A stretch of 64,000 nt of DNA from Candidatus Nitrospira allomarina (GTDB lineage Bacteria; Nitrospirota; Nitrospiria; Nitrospirales; UBA8639): contig NZ_CP116967.1 of NCBI RefSeq assembly GCF_032050975.1, forward strand, positions 2,601,001 through 2,665,000. The letters are read 5' to 3'. Shown in pieces: positions 27,091 to 36,445 of the stretch (the first letter of the stretch is position 1; each line of letters opens with the position of its first letter). The notes under the pieces are model-generated. The model had not been told where the DNA came from, searched no databases, and saw nothing but the letters and a program-made list of their open reading frames with translations. The translations under genes and the position numbers were made by a program.

Positions 27091-27891
27091 TTATTTATTT
27101 CCGGAAGAGGTCTTACTATGGATTCCACCCTCTTTGTTCCATTTGGGAGTGCCGTCATCCTTCCGGACCGCCAAAACTTTTCCATTTTCTTTCAGGGTAA
27201 CTTTGGAGGCGATAACCAGACTTTCCCCATCCCGCATGATTCGTGATCCGGTCACCTCCACTTTATCGCCTTCCTTAATTTCGATTCCCTGCTCCTTAAG
27301 ATAGTTATCAGGGGCGATGCGCACCCGTTCTTTTCCCGATGGGGTTTTGACATCCACCACTATTAAACTATCGGTAGTGGTCACTCCGGGCTCAAACATG
27401 TCGTGATCCACATTTTCCACAGTCCCTTCTACCGTTTCGACTGTTGCAGGATTGAAATCCTTACTCTGGACGGTAGAAGCTTGCTCACGGCGCATAGCTG
27501 CGTGGTCTTTTGTTGTTCGTTTTTCGCCAATAGGGGCCTCGGCTACCTGAACCAACATTTTATCATCCTGTTTGGTCAGCTTCACCTCCGCCCAGGGAAT
27601 CGAATAATTTTCCGCCCCGATCCCGAGAGTCCCGCCAAATGTCCCTCCATATGAGAGTACAATGTACGATATTTGGCCTGTGGTTTGATCGATCAGTAAA
27701 TCTTTGACTGTCCCGAGTTCTTTGCCCGCCTTGTCAATAACCGTATTCCCGATAAGGGTGTTGGCATTGAGAAGAAGTTCCCTGGATGGTTGGCCTGACT
27801 CGCTCAAGGCTAAGGACATACCTCCTCCTATAAGAGCAAAGGCTAATGCCATCCCGAGAGTGCCACTATTTTTGCGTCTGGTATTCATCAT
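27091..27891 (-). CDS. Exported PRC-barrel domain protein
   Basis: 266 residues. A signal peptide runs to about residue 30. Residues 45-120 are a PRC-barrel (IGNTVIDKAGKELGTVKDLL ... GQISYIVLSYGG ... IPWAEV). Residues 155-250 form an OB-like module (VEGTVENVDHD ... VRIAPDNYLKEQ ... GDKVEVTGSR). It is periplasmic and probably involved in envelope or metal-ion stress binding. PRC-barrels are protein- or ligand-binding folds without catalysis. AAAAGG precedes the ATG pair. A decayed copy of its barrel lies next to it at 28171. Confidence 0.85.
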   Translation of the reverse strand: MMNTRRKNSGTLGMALAFALIGGGMSLALSESGQPSRELLLNANTLIGNTVIDKAGKELGTVKDLLIDQTTGQISYIVLSYGGTFGGTLGIGAENYSIPWAEVKLTKQDDKMLVQVAEAPIGEKRTTKDHAAMRREQASTVQSKDFNPATVETVEGTVENVDHDMFEPGVTTTDSLIVVDVKTPSGKERVRIAPDNYLKEQGIEIKEGDKVEVTGSRIMRDGESLVIASKVTLKENGKVLAVRKDDGTPKWNKEGGIHSKTSSGNK

Positions 27892-28170
27892 GATAATTTT
27901 CCTTTTGTAAGAGTTTGGTAAACGATGGTGATTAAATTTGGTTTTTTTGATTCATGAGATTATGTGGTCACGAGCCGAAGAAACGTGCATAGTTTTCTCC
28001 CTTTGGTTATGAGAAATAATTCTTACGTTTGGATTAAGTTCATCCACTGCGTTTTCAGATGATTATTATTCTCTCCTCCCGCCCCGTCTTCAGCCTCAGC
28101 TTCCTAATAGACTTACGCACGCGACTCACGAGGGTTTACCTGTTCAAGCCTTCCCGCAGCGATTCTTAGC

Positions 28171-28455
28171 TTATCTTTCTCTTGAAAAAGGTATAGATTT
28201 TCCACGTGAATCTATTTGGTTTTGAAAGTGTTCAGTAATGGGAAATGATATATAGGAAATTTGTCCGGGGTTCTGATCCCTCAACAAATCATGAACCGTT
28301 ACCGTTTCCACTGGACCAGTCGTGCCAAAAATAGAAAGAAGCATCACTATTGTGCCTCCTGCCAGGCTAAGGGTTAACGCCAGTCCGACTAATTCTTTGG
28401 TGGTCTTGAGTGAGTTCATAAATGTTTTCCTAAAAGTGAGATTCTGAATGTTCAT
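28171..28455 (-). pseudogene. Truncated, divergent PRC-barrel paralogue
   Basis: 94 residues from the ATG at 28455, which has GGGAGGGGGG upstream. A membrane segment (LVGLALTLSLAGGTIVMLL) is followed by VHDLLRDQNPGQISYISFP. This aligns with VKDLLIDQTTGQISYIVLS of the neighbouring PRC protein, and the downstream GKSIPFSRER aligns with its ENYSIPWAEV. The first barrel strand and everything after the barrel are missing. It may be a remnant after duplication, or a minimal anchored barrel. The frame is intact. Confidence 0.55.
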
Positions 28456-28585
28456 AAGGCCCCCCTCCCATTTTCTTCTATTCAGATTGTAGAGGATCGA
28501 AAAAGAAATGGGACTGAACAAAACCCTTGCATCGGATGCTATCTTCCCTTAAAAATTCGACCGGACTGTAAATAAATCCTTTTTC

Positions 28586-28593
28586 CCAGGGTT
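28586..28593 (+). promoter_or_regulatory. CCAGGGTT motif upstream of the 28676 gene
   Basis: Exact octamer on the plus strand, 83 bases before the proline-rich anchored protein, followed by GATAATGTC. Confidence 0.35.
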
Positions 28594-28675
28594 CTTGTTA
28601 GATGCTTTTGTTTTTTTTTCGGACGATAATGTCTGGAGGGAGTATGGAATCAAATTAAGAAAAGAGGTGAAAACC

Positions 28676-29050
28676 ATGAACCAACCAAAAATGGATATGT
28701 GGCCGGTGGTTTTGGGAATTATTGTGATTCTTCTGATGAGTGCCTCTCATCTTCCCCAGGGGATGTCAGGGTCAGGTGTTCCAATGCCGTCACTTTCAGT
28801 TAAAACAGTTGAGCAAAATTCACCGGGATTGAATAATGGACCTCAGGACACACAGCCGATCATTCCACCGAATGATTCGGAGATGGTTGTGAAGCCGGCA
28901 ATTCCACCAAATCCTGATGCGGTGGTGACTCCACCTGTGTTGGATTCGGAGATGGTGGTGGATCCGACCACCGGAGAGCCCATGTCCGAAGAAAAATTGG
29001 AACGGCTGACCCCGGAGGCATTGGAGAAAAACGCTCCCGAGGAGAAATAA
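28676..29050 (+). CDS. Proline-rich anchored or secreted protein
   Basis: 124 residues. The start at 28676 is set by AGAGGTG at proper spacing. Residues 8-26 are a hydrophobic anchor or signal (MWPVVLGIIVILLMSASHL). The rest is polar, Pro-rich and acidic with a twofold repeat (SEMVVKPAIPPNPDAVVTPP and SEMVVDPTTGEP). It is probably a disordered periplasmic spacer or stalk. No family is recognised. Confidence 0.6.
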   Translation: MNQPKMDMWPVVLGIIVILLMSASHLPQGMSGSGVPMPSLSVKTVEQNSPGLNNGPQDTQPIIPPNDSEMVVKPAIPPNPDAVVTPPVLDSEMVVDPTTGEPMSEEKLERLTPEALEKNAPEEK

Positions 29051-29097
29051 CGGCAGATTCCTCATTAGCAGAGGAAGAATTCTCCATTGGGTCTGTT

Positions 29098-30042
29098 TTA
29101 TATTTTTTTCAGGACCACCCTCTGCAATAAAGATTCAATTTGGCGTCGGGTGGGATAGGAAGATTGGGAGCCATAACCGGTGACAGCGTGGGTTGAGGCG
29201 GCAACCGCATATACGGCGGCTTGCTCTGGTGGTTGATGTTCCAACATCGCCACACTGAAAGCTCCCGCAAACGCATCACCCGCTCCGGTGGTGTCCACCG
29301 CGTGGACCTCCGGAGCGGATATGACAAACTGGTCATCCGCCGTGGCAATTGCGCATCCCCCTGTTCCCAATTTGACACAAACTCCTTTATTTCCGTGTTG
29401 TCTAATTCTCGAAGCCGCTTCCAACGCGTGGTCATGATTTTCAATTGGGATTTTTGTCAATCGCTGAGCCTCTGATTGGTTGGGAGTCAAATAGCAGCCG
29501 GATTTCAATAATTCCTCATCCAATCTCTCAGACGGTGAAGGATCCAGGACAATGACCATTCCACATTCCTCAGCTTGTCGAACTGCCTGCTTGACAATGG
29601 GCAGGGGGACTTCCAAATCCACAGACAATACGGATCCGGTTGGAGCCGTGTGTATGGCGTTTTTGACAAACTCTTCATCCTCTTCGGACCAGACGGCATT
29701 GGCATTCGGTGCCATGATTATCCCTTTTCGGCCGTTTGGTTGAACCATGATGACTGACACTCCTGTGGATTCATTTTTAATACTTCGGATAGTGGATAAA
29801 TCGACCCCAAGTGTCCGTAAGGGGTGAAGGGCGATTTCCTGAAGGGAATCAGATCCAATACGAGCAATCAATTGAGCCTCGATGCCCAGATTGCGGGCTA
29901 GCCAGGCCACATTGGCGGCCTTTCCTCCACCAGCCATAAGAAAATCCTGACCCAATAGTGTTTCCCCCGCTTCCGGCCAGCGATCCGCACGAAGTTGGAT
30001 ATCTACATTCACGCTTCCCAGGGATATGATTCGAGCGCTCAT
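29098..30042 (-). CDS. PfkB-family sugar kinase, ribokinase-like
   Basis: 314 residues of the ribokinase fold. GGGKAANVAWLARNLG is the N-terminal substrate signature, and DTTGAGDAFAGAF is the ATP/catalytic signature with the base Asp. It phosphorylates a sugar or nucleoside in the cytoplasm. Its start overlaps the stop of the GH65 phosphorylase by four bases. Co-translation suggests it acts on the free sugar released by that phosphorylase. The usual partner, beta-phosphoglucomutase, is absent here. Confidence 0.9.
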   Translation of the reverse strand: MSARIISLGSVNVDIQLRADRWPEAGETLLGQDFLMAGGGKAANVAWLARNLGIEAQLIARIGSDSLQEIALHPLRTLGVDLSTIRSIKNESTGVSVIMVQPNGRKGIIMAPNANAVWSEEDEEFVKNAIHTAPTGSVLSVDLEVPLPIVKQAVRQAEECGMVIVLDPSPSERLDEELLKSGCYLTPNQSEAQRLTKIPIENHDHALEAASRIRQHGNKGVCVKLGTGGCAIATADDQFVISAPEVHAVDTTGAGDAFAGAFSVAMLEHQPPEQAAVYAVAASTHAVTGYGSQSSYPTRRQIESLLQRVVLKKI

Positions 30043-32420
30043 AAAGGAAAATCCTGTTGTGTCGGTGTTCCAAAAACATGGCGTGTTCCACGAACGTTGA
30101 TGACGAGAGGAAAGCTCGGTCCTGCAGATACGTCAAGACGCAGGCTTTTTGGGGAAATTTGCACCTTGATGTGATGTTGTCGAAACTGAACCTTCATCGC
30201 TAACCCCTCAAGGGTTTCCGGAAGACGAGGGTTCACCGTTAACACATTATTTTCACAATCAATTCCACCATAGCAACGTTGCATGAGATCAATGGTTCCT
30301 GCCATGGCTCCTAAATGGATGCCTTCGCCCGTCGATCCTCCCTGGATGTCATGAACATCCTGTCCCAAGGCCTCAGCCAGACAATTCCATGAGCCGCTTC
30401 TGTCGGAACGCGCGTGAATCCAGCCAAACACGACGCGACTGAGCGTCGAACCATGCGTGGTGCGTTGTTGATAATAAGCGATATTCTTTTGCAGCAGTTT
30501 GAGAGAAAACGGATATCCCAAATTCGAAAAGATTGATTCGAGTTCGGTCACGGTCAGGAGATAGCACAACATGAGGACATCAGGCTGTTTGGAAATCTTG
30601 TACCGATTAACCGCATCTCCTTCGGCTTCGAGAATTTGATCGATTCGCCGGATATCTTTGTACCGGGCTTGATACGCGTTCACATCCAATTCGTGAAGTT
30701 TTTCATAACCCGCGAATTGGCTGATGAGATCGTCCTCATGATAAGGGACGAACATCTGGCGGGTGATGTTCTCCCAATGTTCCAGGTCCGTGTGATCAAT
30801 TGAAAGAATTTCCATCAGTTGTTGGCGCGAATAGTCGGGGAGAATCTGAAGAACCTGTCGGGCGCATTGCAGGGTCCAAACAGCCATGACATTGGTATAC
30901 GCATTGTCTTGAAGTCCGGGCGTGGGGCTATCCGGATATCCGGTATGAAATTCATCGGGTCCCATGACCCCGCGAATATGATATTGCCCGCTCATGGCAT
31001 CGAGTGTTGCCAGACTGGACCAGAATCGGGCGATTTGAAGTGTGAGCAGTCCGCCGTGGGACTGAAGAAATTCCAGGTCAGCTGTTGCCTGATAGTATTT
31101 CCATATTTGATAGACAATGGCGGCATTCTGATGGCATTGCAGATGGGTATGGTCCTCAATCCAATGGTGGGAATAGGGGTTCCATTGAAATCGGGGAGTT
31201 TGCTCGGAGCCGTCACTGCCACTTCTCCAGGGAAACCGGATGCCCTGAAGCCCATGCTGCTGTGCCTGAGCTCCGGCTTGCTGTTGACGTCGTGACCGAT
31301 ACAGGAGCATGGCGCGGGCAACCCGGGGCACTCGCATAATCAGAAACGGTAAGGCAAATACATCATCCCAGAATATGTGGCCTTGATACATTTCGCCGGT
31401 TAACCCTCTTGCCGGAAGGCTCGCATCGAGGTCTGTCAGATGGGGAGAAGCCGTTTGCAGGAGATGAAAGAGGTGGAGACGGAGCATCAATTGATCCTCC
31501 GGACGGTTTTGAATCCGGATGTCGGTCATATCCCAGATCCGCTCCCATGCTTTTTGATGGGAGCGAAGCAACTGTTCGAACGATCCGGCTGAAGCCAGGC
31601 TGTGATGCACGGCCTCAAGCGGCTCGGAAATGCCACGGTCGCGTGAATGGTACAGTGCGACGGTTTTGTCAACCTGTAGGGGAGTTTGCTCTTGAATATC
31701 AAGAACAAATTCTTCGATGGTCATATCCATTTCTTGAAGATTCCGTTGAAGGAGGAGGTTGCCGCCTGAGACTTGCGTTCGAAGTCCTTGGGCCAGCCGA
31801 ATGTGAGATTGGAGGGTTTCCGTGACGGCATAGAGCCATCCCTGCTGATGGAATCCCGAGTCGAGCAATCGAAAATGTTTGGCGTTCATCTCCCGATACC
31901 GTTCAACATTCCCATTGCTGATCATGGAATCCAAGGCCGATCTCACATGCAATCGACCAGCCCAGTTCAGGGGAATAATGGTCCATTGTAGGGCTGCAAT
32001 ATGGGGATGCTCCATATGCACCATCCTGATGGATTGGAGGATGGTTTCTCGTCCTTTAGGTTCCGTAAATTGTATGTACCGGCTGAGCACCCCCCGTTGC
32101 AGGTCCAATTCCTGGCGATAGATATGTACCTGAACCTGGTCCATCGAAAACCATTGGCCATTATCCATGGCATATGTCAGGTACAGCCAATTGGGCCAGT
32201 TTACGATCGTTTCATGAGAGACCGTTTCTCCCGCGATGATTCTTTCGCATCGATCATAGACGCCGGCTATATAGGTTCCGGGATAATGGCCGTGGTCTTG
32301 TGTGGCTTCTTCACACGCTCCTCGTGTGGCCCAATACCCGTTACCCAGTGTGCAGATTGCTTCACGGGCTTGTTGGTTTTTGATATCCCAATTGTCAAAT
32401 ATCAGTTTCCACTCATTCAT
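30039..32420 (-). CDS. GH65 disaccharide phosphorylase (trehalose/maltose/kojibiose type)
   Basis: 793 residues. GH65 (alpha/alpha)6 enzymes split an alpha-glucobiose with phosphate to beta-glucose 1-phosphate plus glucose. The general acid Glu lies in VMGPDEFHTGY. The substrate-site block is GHIFWDDVFALPFLI, and the phosphate-binding Ser/Thr loop THGSTLSR is intact, which favours phosphorylase over hydrolase. The N-terminal beta-sandwich is about 1-250 and the small C-terminal sheet is about 735-793. The disaccharide cannot be named. It is followed by the PfkB kinase and preceded by the alpha/beta hydrolase (61-base gap). Confidence 0.88.
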   Translation of the reverse strand: MNEWKLIFDNWDIKNQQAREAICTLGNGYWATRGACEEATQDHGHYPGTYIAGVYDRCERIIAGETVSHETIVNWPNWLYLTYAMDNGQWFSMDQVQVHIYRQELDLQRGVLSRYIQFTEPKGRETILQSIRMVHMEHPHIAALQWTIIPLNWAGRLHVRSALDSMISNGNVERYREMNAKHFRLLDSGFHQQGWLYAVTETLQSHIRLAQGLRTQVSGGNLLLQRNLQEMDMTIEEFVLDIQEQTPLQVDKTVALYHSRDRGISEPLEAVHHSLASAGSFEQLLRSHQKAWERIWDMTDIRIQNRPEDQLMLRLHLFHLLQTASPHLTDLDASLPARGLTGEMYQGHIFWDDVFALPFLIMRVPRVARAMLLYRSRRQQQAGAQAQQHGLQGIRFPWRSGSDGSEQTPRFQWNPYSHHWIEDHTHLQCHQNAAIVYQIWKYYQATADLEFLQSHGGLLTLQIARFWSSLATLDAMSGQYHIRGVMGPDEFHTGYPDSPTPGLQDNAYTNVMAVWTLQCARQVLQILPDYSRQQLMEILSIDHTDLEHWENITRQMFVPYHEDDLISQFAGYEKLHELDVNAYQARYKDIRRIDQILEAEGDAVNRYKISKQPDVLMLCYLLTVTELESIFSNLGYPFSLKLLQKNIAYYQQRTTHGSTLSRVVFGWIHARSDRSGSWNCLAEALGQDVHDIQGGSTGEGIHLGAMAGTIDLMQRCYGGIDCENNVLTVNPRLPETLEGLAMKVQFRQHHIKVQISPKSLRLDVSAGPSFPLVINVRGTRHVFGTPTQQDFPL

Positions 32421-32481
32421 ACACGGCCTGCAGGATGAGGAGTCGATGTGGTCTTAATTTCAGATTTCACTATGCCCCGGT

Positions 32482-33336
32482 CTAGACCATGAGGTGCCGG
32501 GATGGCACGGTACGGTCGAAGAAATCCAGCAGATGCGTTGTCACGATTTCCGGTTGATCCCACATGAGGAAGTGTCTCGCATCTTTCACGCGAATCAGTC
32601 TCGAATTGTGGATATCGGTGGCCAGCCTTTCCCCGTAATGGATCGGCTGAAATCGATCTTCCACCCCCCATAGGACAAGTGTGGGAACTCTGATACCCGA
32701 CAGAAGATGAGTAATCTCCGTCGTGAGATTGGTATTCAGCGCAGCAGCATTTCGTATGAGGGATAGTTTCCCCGTCTCGGTGGTGTAGGGGGCCAACATC
32801 CCCTCCAGTATTCTCCGGTTAAGGGATGACGCAAATCCGCGTTTTAACGCTTGCCGAAGCAAACCCACCGCAAGTGAGGCCGATAATTTCCGGTGAGCTT
32901 CAGGGTGTCCAAACTGGAGCATCAATTCAATTGGCCAGGAGTCATAACAGACAGTATTCATGAGGATCAGCGCTTCCACCCGGGAGGGGAACAGGGTTGC
33001 CATCCTCAAAGCCACTCCGCCTCCGATATCATGTCCGATGATCGTGGCCCGGCGAATTCCTAATTGTGTCATCCAGGCGGTGATCATGTGTGCCTGGGAG
33101 GCAATGGAACGGTCAAAACAATCGGCCTTATCACTAAAACCAAATCCGAGTAAATCGGGAATCAGGACGCGACGGGTTCGGGCCAACTCAGAATAGATAC
33201 CGTGCCACAGATAACCCCAGACCGGAATCCCATGAATGAGAATGGCAGGGGGACCATCTCCCGCCTCCACATAACTGACAAAACGGTTATTGACCCGGCT
33301 GACCATTTGTAGCCGTTGAAATTCGCGCCAGGTCAT
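32482..33336 (-). CDS. Alpha/beta hydrolase with Asp nucleophile
   Basis: 284 residues. The oxyanion loop is HGIPVWGYLW. The nucleophile elbow is GHDIGGG, with Asp rather than Ser, as in epoxide hydrolases and dehalogenases. Acid and base are in WGVEDRF and ARHFLMWDQP. True haloalkane dehalogenases usually have Trp right after the Asp, which is lacking here, so an epoxide hydrolase or dehalogenase-like activity is possible but unproven. Its start overlaps the end of the frameshifted dehI gene by four bases. Confidence 0.8.
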   Translation of the reverse strand: MTWREFQRLQMVSRVNNRFVSYVEAGDGPPAILIHGIPVWGYLWHGIYSELARTRRVLIPDLLGFGFSDKADCFDRSIASQAHMITAWMTQLGIRRATIIGHDIGGGVALRMATLFPSRVEALILMNTVCYDSWPIELMLQFGHPEAHRKLSASLAVGLLRQALKRGFASSLNRRILEGMLAPYTTETGKLSLIRNAAALNTNLTTEITHLLSGIRVPTLVLWGVEDRFQPIHYGERLATDIHNSRLIRVKDARHFLMWDQPEIVTTHLLDFFDRTVPSRHLMV

Positions 33337-34230
33337 GTTGATGGCTCCAGGACCGGTGAGGAGAATTCAATGGGAAAGGGGGATCTTTCCAAATCCTGAC
33401 GAGATCGCCAGTCCATGGATATCAACACGATATTGACAATCAGGGGAGGTAAAAGTTGGGTAAAGTGAGCGGTCGTTTCAATGAACTGTGTTCGTTTCCT
33501 TCCGAGAATCCTCAACTGATCCTCAGACAGCGTCAGTCGAGGAAGTACCTGGCTCGCCATCTGTTGAGCCGCTTCCCGTAAAGCCAGCGCGGCTTCCAGG
33601 TAAAGGGGGTGGTTGATCACAGGCTTTAACCGATTCCATACGGAATATAAATATTCCGGCCACAATGCCAGCGTTCGATAATCGCTGTTTATTCCGGGTA
33701 AACCCAATGTGCGTTGGATATCCCGAAAGGTTCTCCGGAGAGTGACATCGTCGGGGGTTTCGTCGATCATTTCCATGGGATACATGTGAAGGGGAATGCC
33801 TCGCGGAATAAGCTCGTGATCCTGTCGTTGGGACTGGAAGGCGGATATGGTCGGGTGTTGGCAGGCGTCCTCCACCATGGCCGTGCTGACCAGGAGCTTG
33901 GGATTGATATAAATGATAGAGGTCAAGCGCCGCTTGTATCTGAAAAATCTGACTATCCCCCAACCCGACGGACGTGGCCGCATCTAACCGGGGAAGTTTC
34001 TCAGCAAGGCGAGCAGCTAACGACCGGAGTTGATCGGATGATTCCTCAAATAGACGGGTTTCAGCGACCGGTCGAATTGACTCCCATAAGACAGGGAAAA
34101 AGGTCGGGTAGGTGGCCCATGTGCGAAAATTGAGATTAACTCCAGACACACGAAAGACCTGTTTAATCTCATGAAAAATGTTGTCCAGGTCTTTCTCAGC
34201 CTCTTCTTCCGGTATGGGATGGTTTTTCAT
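33333..34230 (-). pseudogene. dehI: DehI-type 2-haloacid dehalogenase, frameshifted
   Basis: Two frames together give about 298 residues, the length of DehI. The first frame runs from the ATG at 34230 to about LYHLYQ. The second resumes with YINPKLLVSTAM and continues to SPFPIEF, the usual DehI end. The two halves are the DehI tandem repeat (NLNFRTWATYPTFF and NSDYRTLALWPEYL). The second carries the Asp expected for catalysis. Removing one A from AAA at 33911-33913 (plus strand) restores LYHYINPK. The length 898 is one base over a multiple of three. DehI hydrolyses 2-haloacids to 2-hydroxy acids. The gene is inactive as written, unless this is a sequencing error or programmed slippage. Confidence 0.75.
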
Positions 34231-34364
34231 AACACACGAAAATGAGAATCTGGAGTGTGTGGCTGATTCCGTTCGCGGGTCATCTTCTCTGCCCCAAATA
34301 ACCCAAGTGTGTCCCACGCGGCCTGAATTGACTACTAGCAGAAACCCTGAAGTTTCAAGGGATG

Positions 34365-34372
34365 CCAGGGTT
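34365..34372 (+). promoter_or_regulatory. CCAGGGTT motif upstream of the DUF2892-type gene
   Basis: Exact octamer on the plus strand, 108 bases before the start at 34480. A second, inverted near match (AACCCTGA) stands 22 bases upstream at 34343-34350, so the pair faces both divergent genes. Confidence 0.35.
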
Positions 34373-34479
34373 TTTGTTAGTTGTTGACTCTTTTGTCTTT
34401 CCGTATCTTCGGAAAGACACAGAGCGATCGCCCACGGCATGGGAGTGCGTCGTTCCACAGAACAAAATGGAGGCCATAT

Positions 34480-34968
34480 ATGATTACTTCAGCAACGACC
34501 ACACGAGTTGAGGAACATACCGACGCTGACATCAATGAGGAAATTTATAACCGCACAAAAAATAACGTCCTGTTGTATGCCTCGGCCGGACCTTCGGCCA
34601 TTGATCGACGGTTAAGGGAGCTAGAGATGGAATGGGATATCGAAAGAGTTTTGGAAGCCAATGCTGCCTCGTTTTCCCTCATGGGTCTGACACTGGGCGC
34701 GTTTATTGATCGACGGTGGTTCATATTTCCCGCCGCCGTAGCCGGTTTTCTCCTGCAACATGCTATACAGGGTTGGTGCCCGCCGGTTCCCCTGTTCCGG
34801 CGAATGGGAATACGGACCGCACATGAGATTCAACAGGAGCGTCATGCGTTAAAGGCATTGCGGGGAGATTATCGGGATGTGGCCGAATTCAAGGCCGAAG
34901 TCAATGGGGCGGACGCTCTGCAGGTGACTCGAGCATTTGAGGCGGCCGGAAATAACTCCTCCTCCTGA
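34480..34968 (+). CDS. DUF2892 (YgaP-like) membrane protein
   Basis: 162 residues from the ATG at 34480 (GGAGG upstream). A polar N-terminus of about 60 residues precedes a membrane hairpin (FSLMGLTLGAFID, FIFPAAVAGFLLQHAIQGW) and the typical CPPVPLFRRMGIRTAHEI end of this family. Proteins of this type often accompany rhodanese or sulfur genes, and here an MBL/rhodanese gene follows 42 bases later. Confidence 0.75.
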   Translation: MITSATTTRVEEHTDADINEEIYNRTKNNVLLYASAGPSAIDRRLRELEMEWDIERVLEANAASFSLMGLTLGAFIDRRWFIFPAAVAGFLLQHAIQGWCPPVPLFRRMGIRTAHEIQQERHALKALRGDYRDVAEFKAEVNGADALQVTRAFEAAGNNSSS

Positions 34969-35010
34969 AGACGTTAGGAGCATTTTCGGAACATTCATCA
35001 GGCACAACTC

Positions 35011-36405
35011 ATGATCATTAAACAATTTCATGTGGAAAGTCTGGGGCACGCCTCCTATCTTCTCGGTTCGGAAGAAACCGGAGAAGCTTTCGTGGTGGAT
35101 ATCCAGCGGGACGTGGAACCCTATCTTAAAGAATCCCGCACACAGGGGATGTCGATTGCCTATGCCCTGGAGACCCATCAGCACAACGACTATGTGACGG
35201 GAATTCGTGAATTAGCCGAACGGATTCCTCTCCAATGCTTAGCGGGTCGACATGCCAAGCTCGGATATGACGCGCGCCCCATGGCGGATGGAGAGCGGTT
35301 AACAATGGGAGAAATAGATTTTCAAATTCTGCATACCCCGGGACATACCCCCGAACACATCAGCGTTCTGGTGACAGACCGCTCGCGGGGTAAGGAACCC
35401 GTTCTGCTCCTTTCCGGGGGAGCCTTGTTGGTTGGGGATGTGGCCAGACCCGATCTTTTGGGTGGAACGGAAGAAGCGGCTCATCACGCAGAGGTCATGT
35501 GCAAAATGCTCCAGGAAAAAATTCTTCCGCTTCCGGACTTTGTGGAGGTCTATCCCACGCATGTGAGTGGTTCCCTGTGTGGGGGGAATATCGGGAGCAG
35601 GTTGTCCACGACGATCGGGTACGAACGCCGGATGAATCCTCTTTTAGCCGACCTGGACAACAAAGACCATTTCGTCAAACACTGCCTGGATTTAAAGCAT
35701 CTTCCCGGTGTGCCGCCCTATTGGCCCAGGATGCGGAAAATGAATACTGAAGGCCCCCCACTTCTTGGAACCTTGCGCGAACCGCCTGCACTCACCCCGG
35801 ATCAGTTTGCCCGACAACAGGAAGAAGGATGCCTTGTCATTGATTGCCGCCAAGCGGAAGGGTTTACGACTCACATTCCCGGTGCGCTGAACGTTGGCCT
35901 GGGATCGTCGTTTGCGACATGGGCGGGTACGGTCATCCCGGAGAATTCCCGTGTCTTACTTGTTTTAGATCATCCGGCAGACCTGTGGGAAGTGTGCTGG
36001 CAGCTTCTCCGAATCGGATATCCTACACCGGCAGGTTGGCTGTCAGGGGGGATGTTCGCATGGCGCACGGCAGCCAAACCCCTTCATCAGTTAACGCAGT
36101 GGTCCGTGTGGGATCTTGAGGCGCAACTCGAGACAGATTCGGACCTGGAGGTATTGGACGTTCGCCAGCCGGGGGAGTGGGCTGCCGGGCACATCAAAAA
36201 CGCGCGATTTGTGACGGGCAGCGAACTTCCGCAACGTGTTCAGGAAATCGGAACAAATCTCCAGGTCGCGGTCATCTGTGGAAGCGGATACCGCTCGTCG
36301 GTTGCGGCAAGCTTCCTTCAACATCATGGGTATCGGAACATCGTGAATGTGTTGGGAGGAATGAGCGCCTGGAAAGAGGCTAACCTTCCGATTGTCAAGG
36401 ATTGA
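35011..36405 (+). CDS. MBL-fold hydrolase with two rhodanese domains (persulfide dioxygenase-like)
   Basis: 464 residues. Residues 1-240 are a metallo-beta-lactamase fold with the metal motif THQHNDY and LHTPGHTPEH, as in ETHE1/CstB persulfide dioxygenases. Two rhodanese domains follow (about 265-355 and 370-462). The second has an active-site loop CGSGYRSS. The first lacks the Cys (VLLVLDHPADLW) and is probably structural. It would oxidise glutathione or protein persulfide to sulfite in the cytoplasm. It lies in an operon with the split YeeE transporter, which is consistent with sulfane-sulfur handling. Confidence 0.88.
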   Translation: MIIKQFHVESLGHASYLLGSEETGEAFVVDIQRDVEPYLKESRTQGMSIAYALETHQHNDYVTGIRELAERIPLQCLAGRHAKLGYDARPMADGERLTMGEIDFQILHTPGHTPEHISVLVTDRSRGKEPVLLLSGGALLVGDVARPDLLGGTEEAAHHAEVMCKMLQEKILPLPDFVEVYPTHVSGSLCGGNIGSRLSTTIGYERRMNPLLADLDNKDHFVKHCLDLKHLPGVPPYWPRMRKMNTEGPPLLGTLREPPALTPDQFARQQEEGCLVIDCRQAEGFTTHIPGALNVGLGSSFATWAGTVIPENSRVLLVLDHPADLWEVCWQLLRIGYPTPAGWLSGGMFAWRTAAKPLHQLTQWSVWDLEAQLETDSDLEVLDVRQPGEWAAGHIKNARFVTGSELPQRVQEIGTNLQVAVICGSGYRSSVAASFLQHHGYRNIVNVLGGMSAWKEANLPIVKD

Positions 36406-36445
36406 TCCGCCATTCCGGCCGGTAGAAGGCGCCACAGAATTCCCC

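Noticed and set aside
32482-33336. Haloalkane dehalogenase as a firm identity
   Set aside because: The Asp nucleophile fits, but the neighbouring Trp expected in haloalkane dehalogenases is missing (GHDIGGG).
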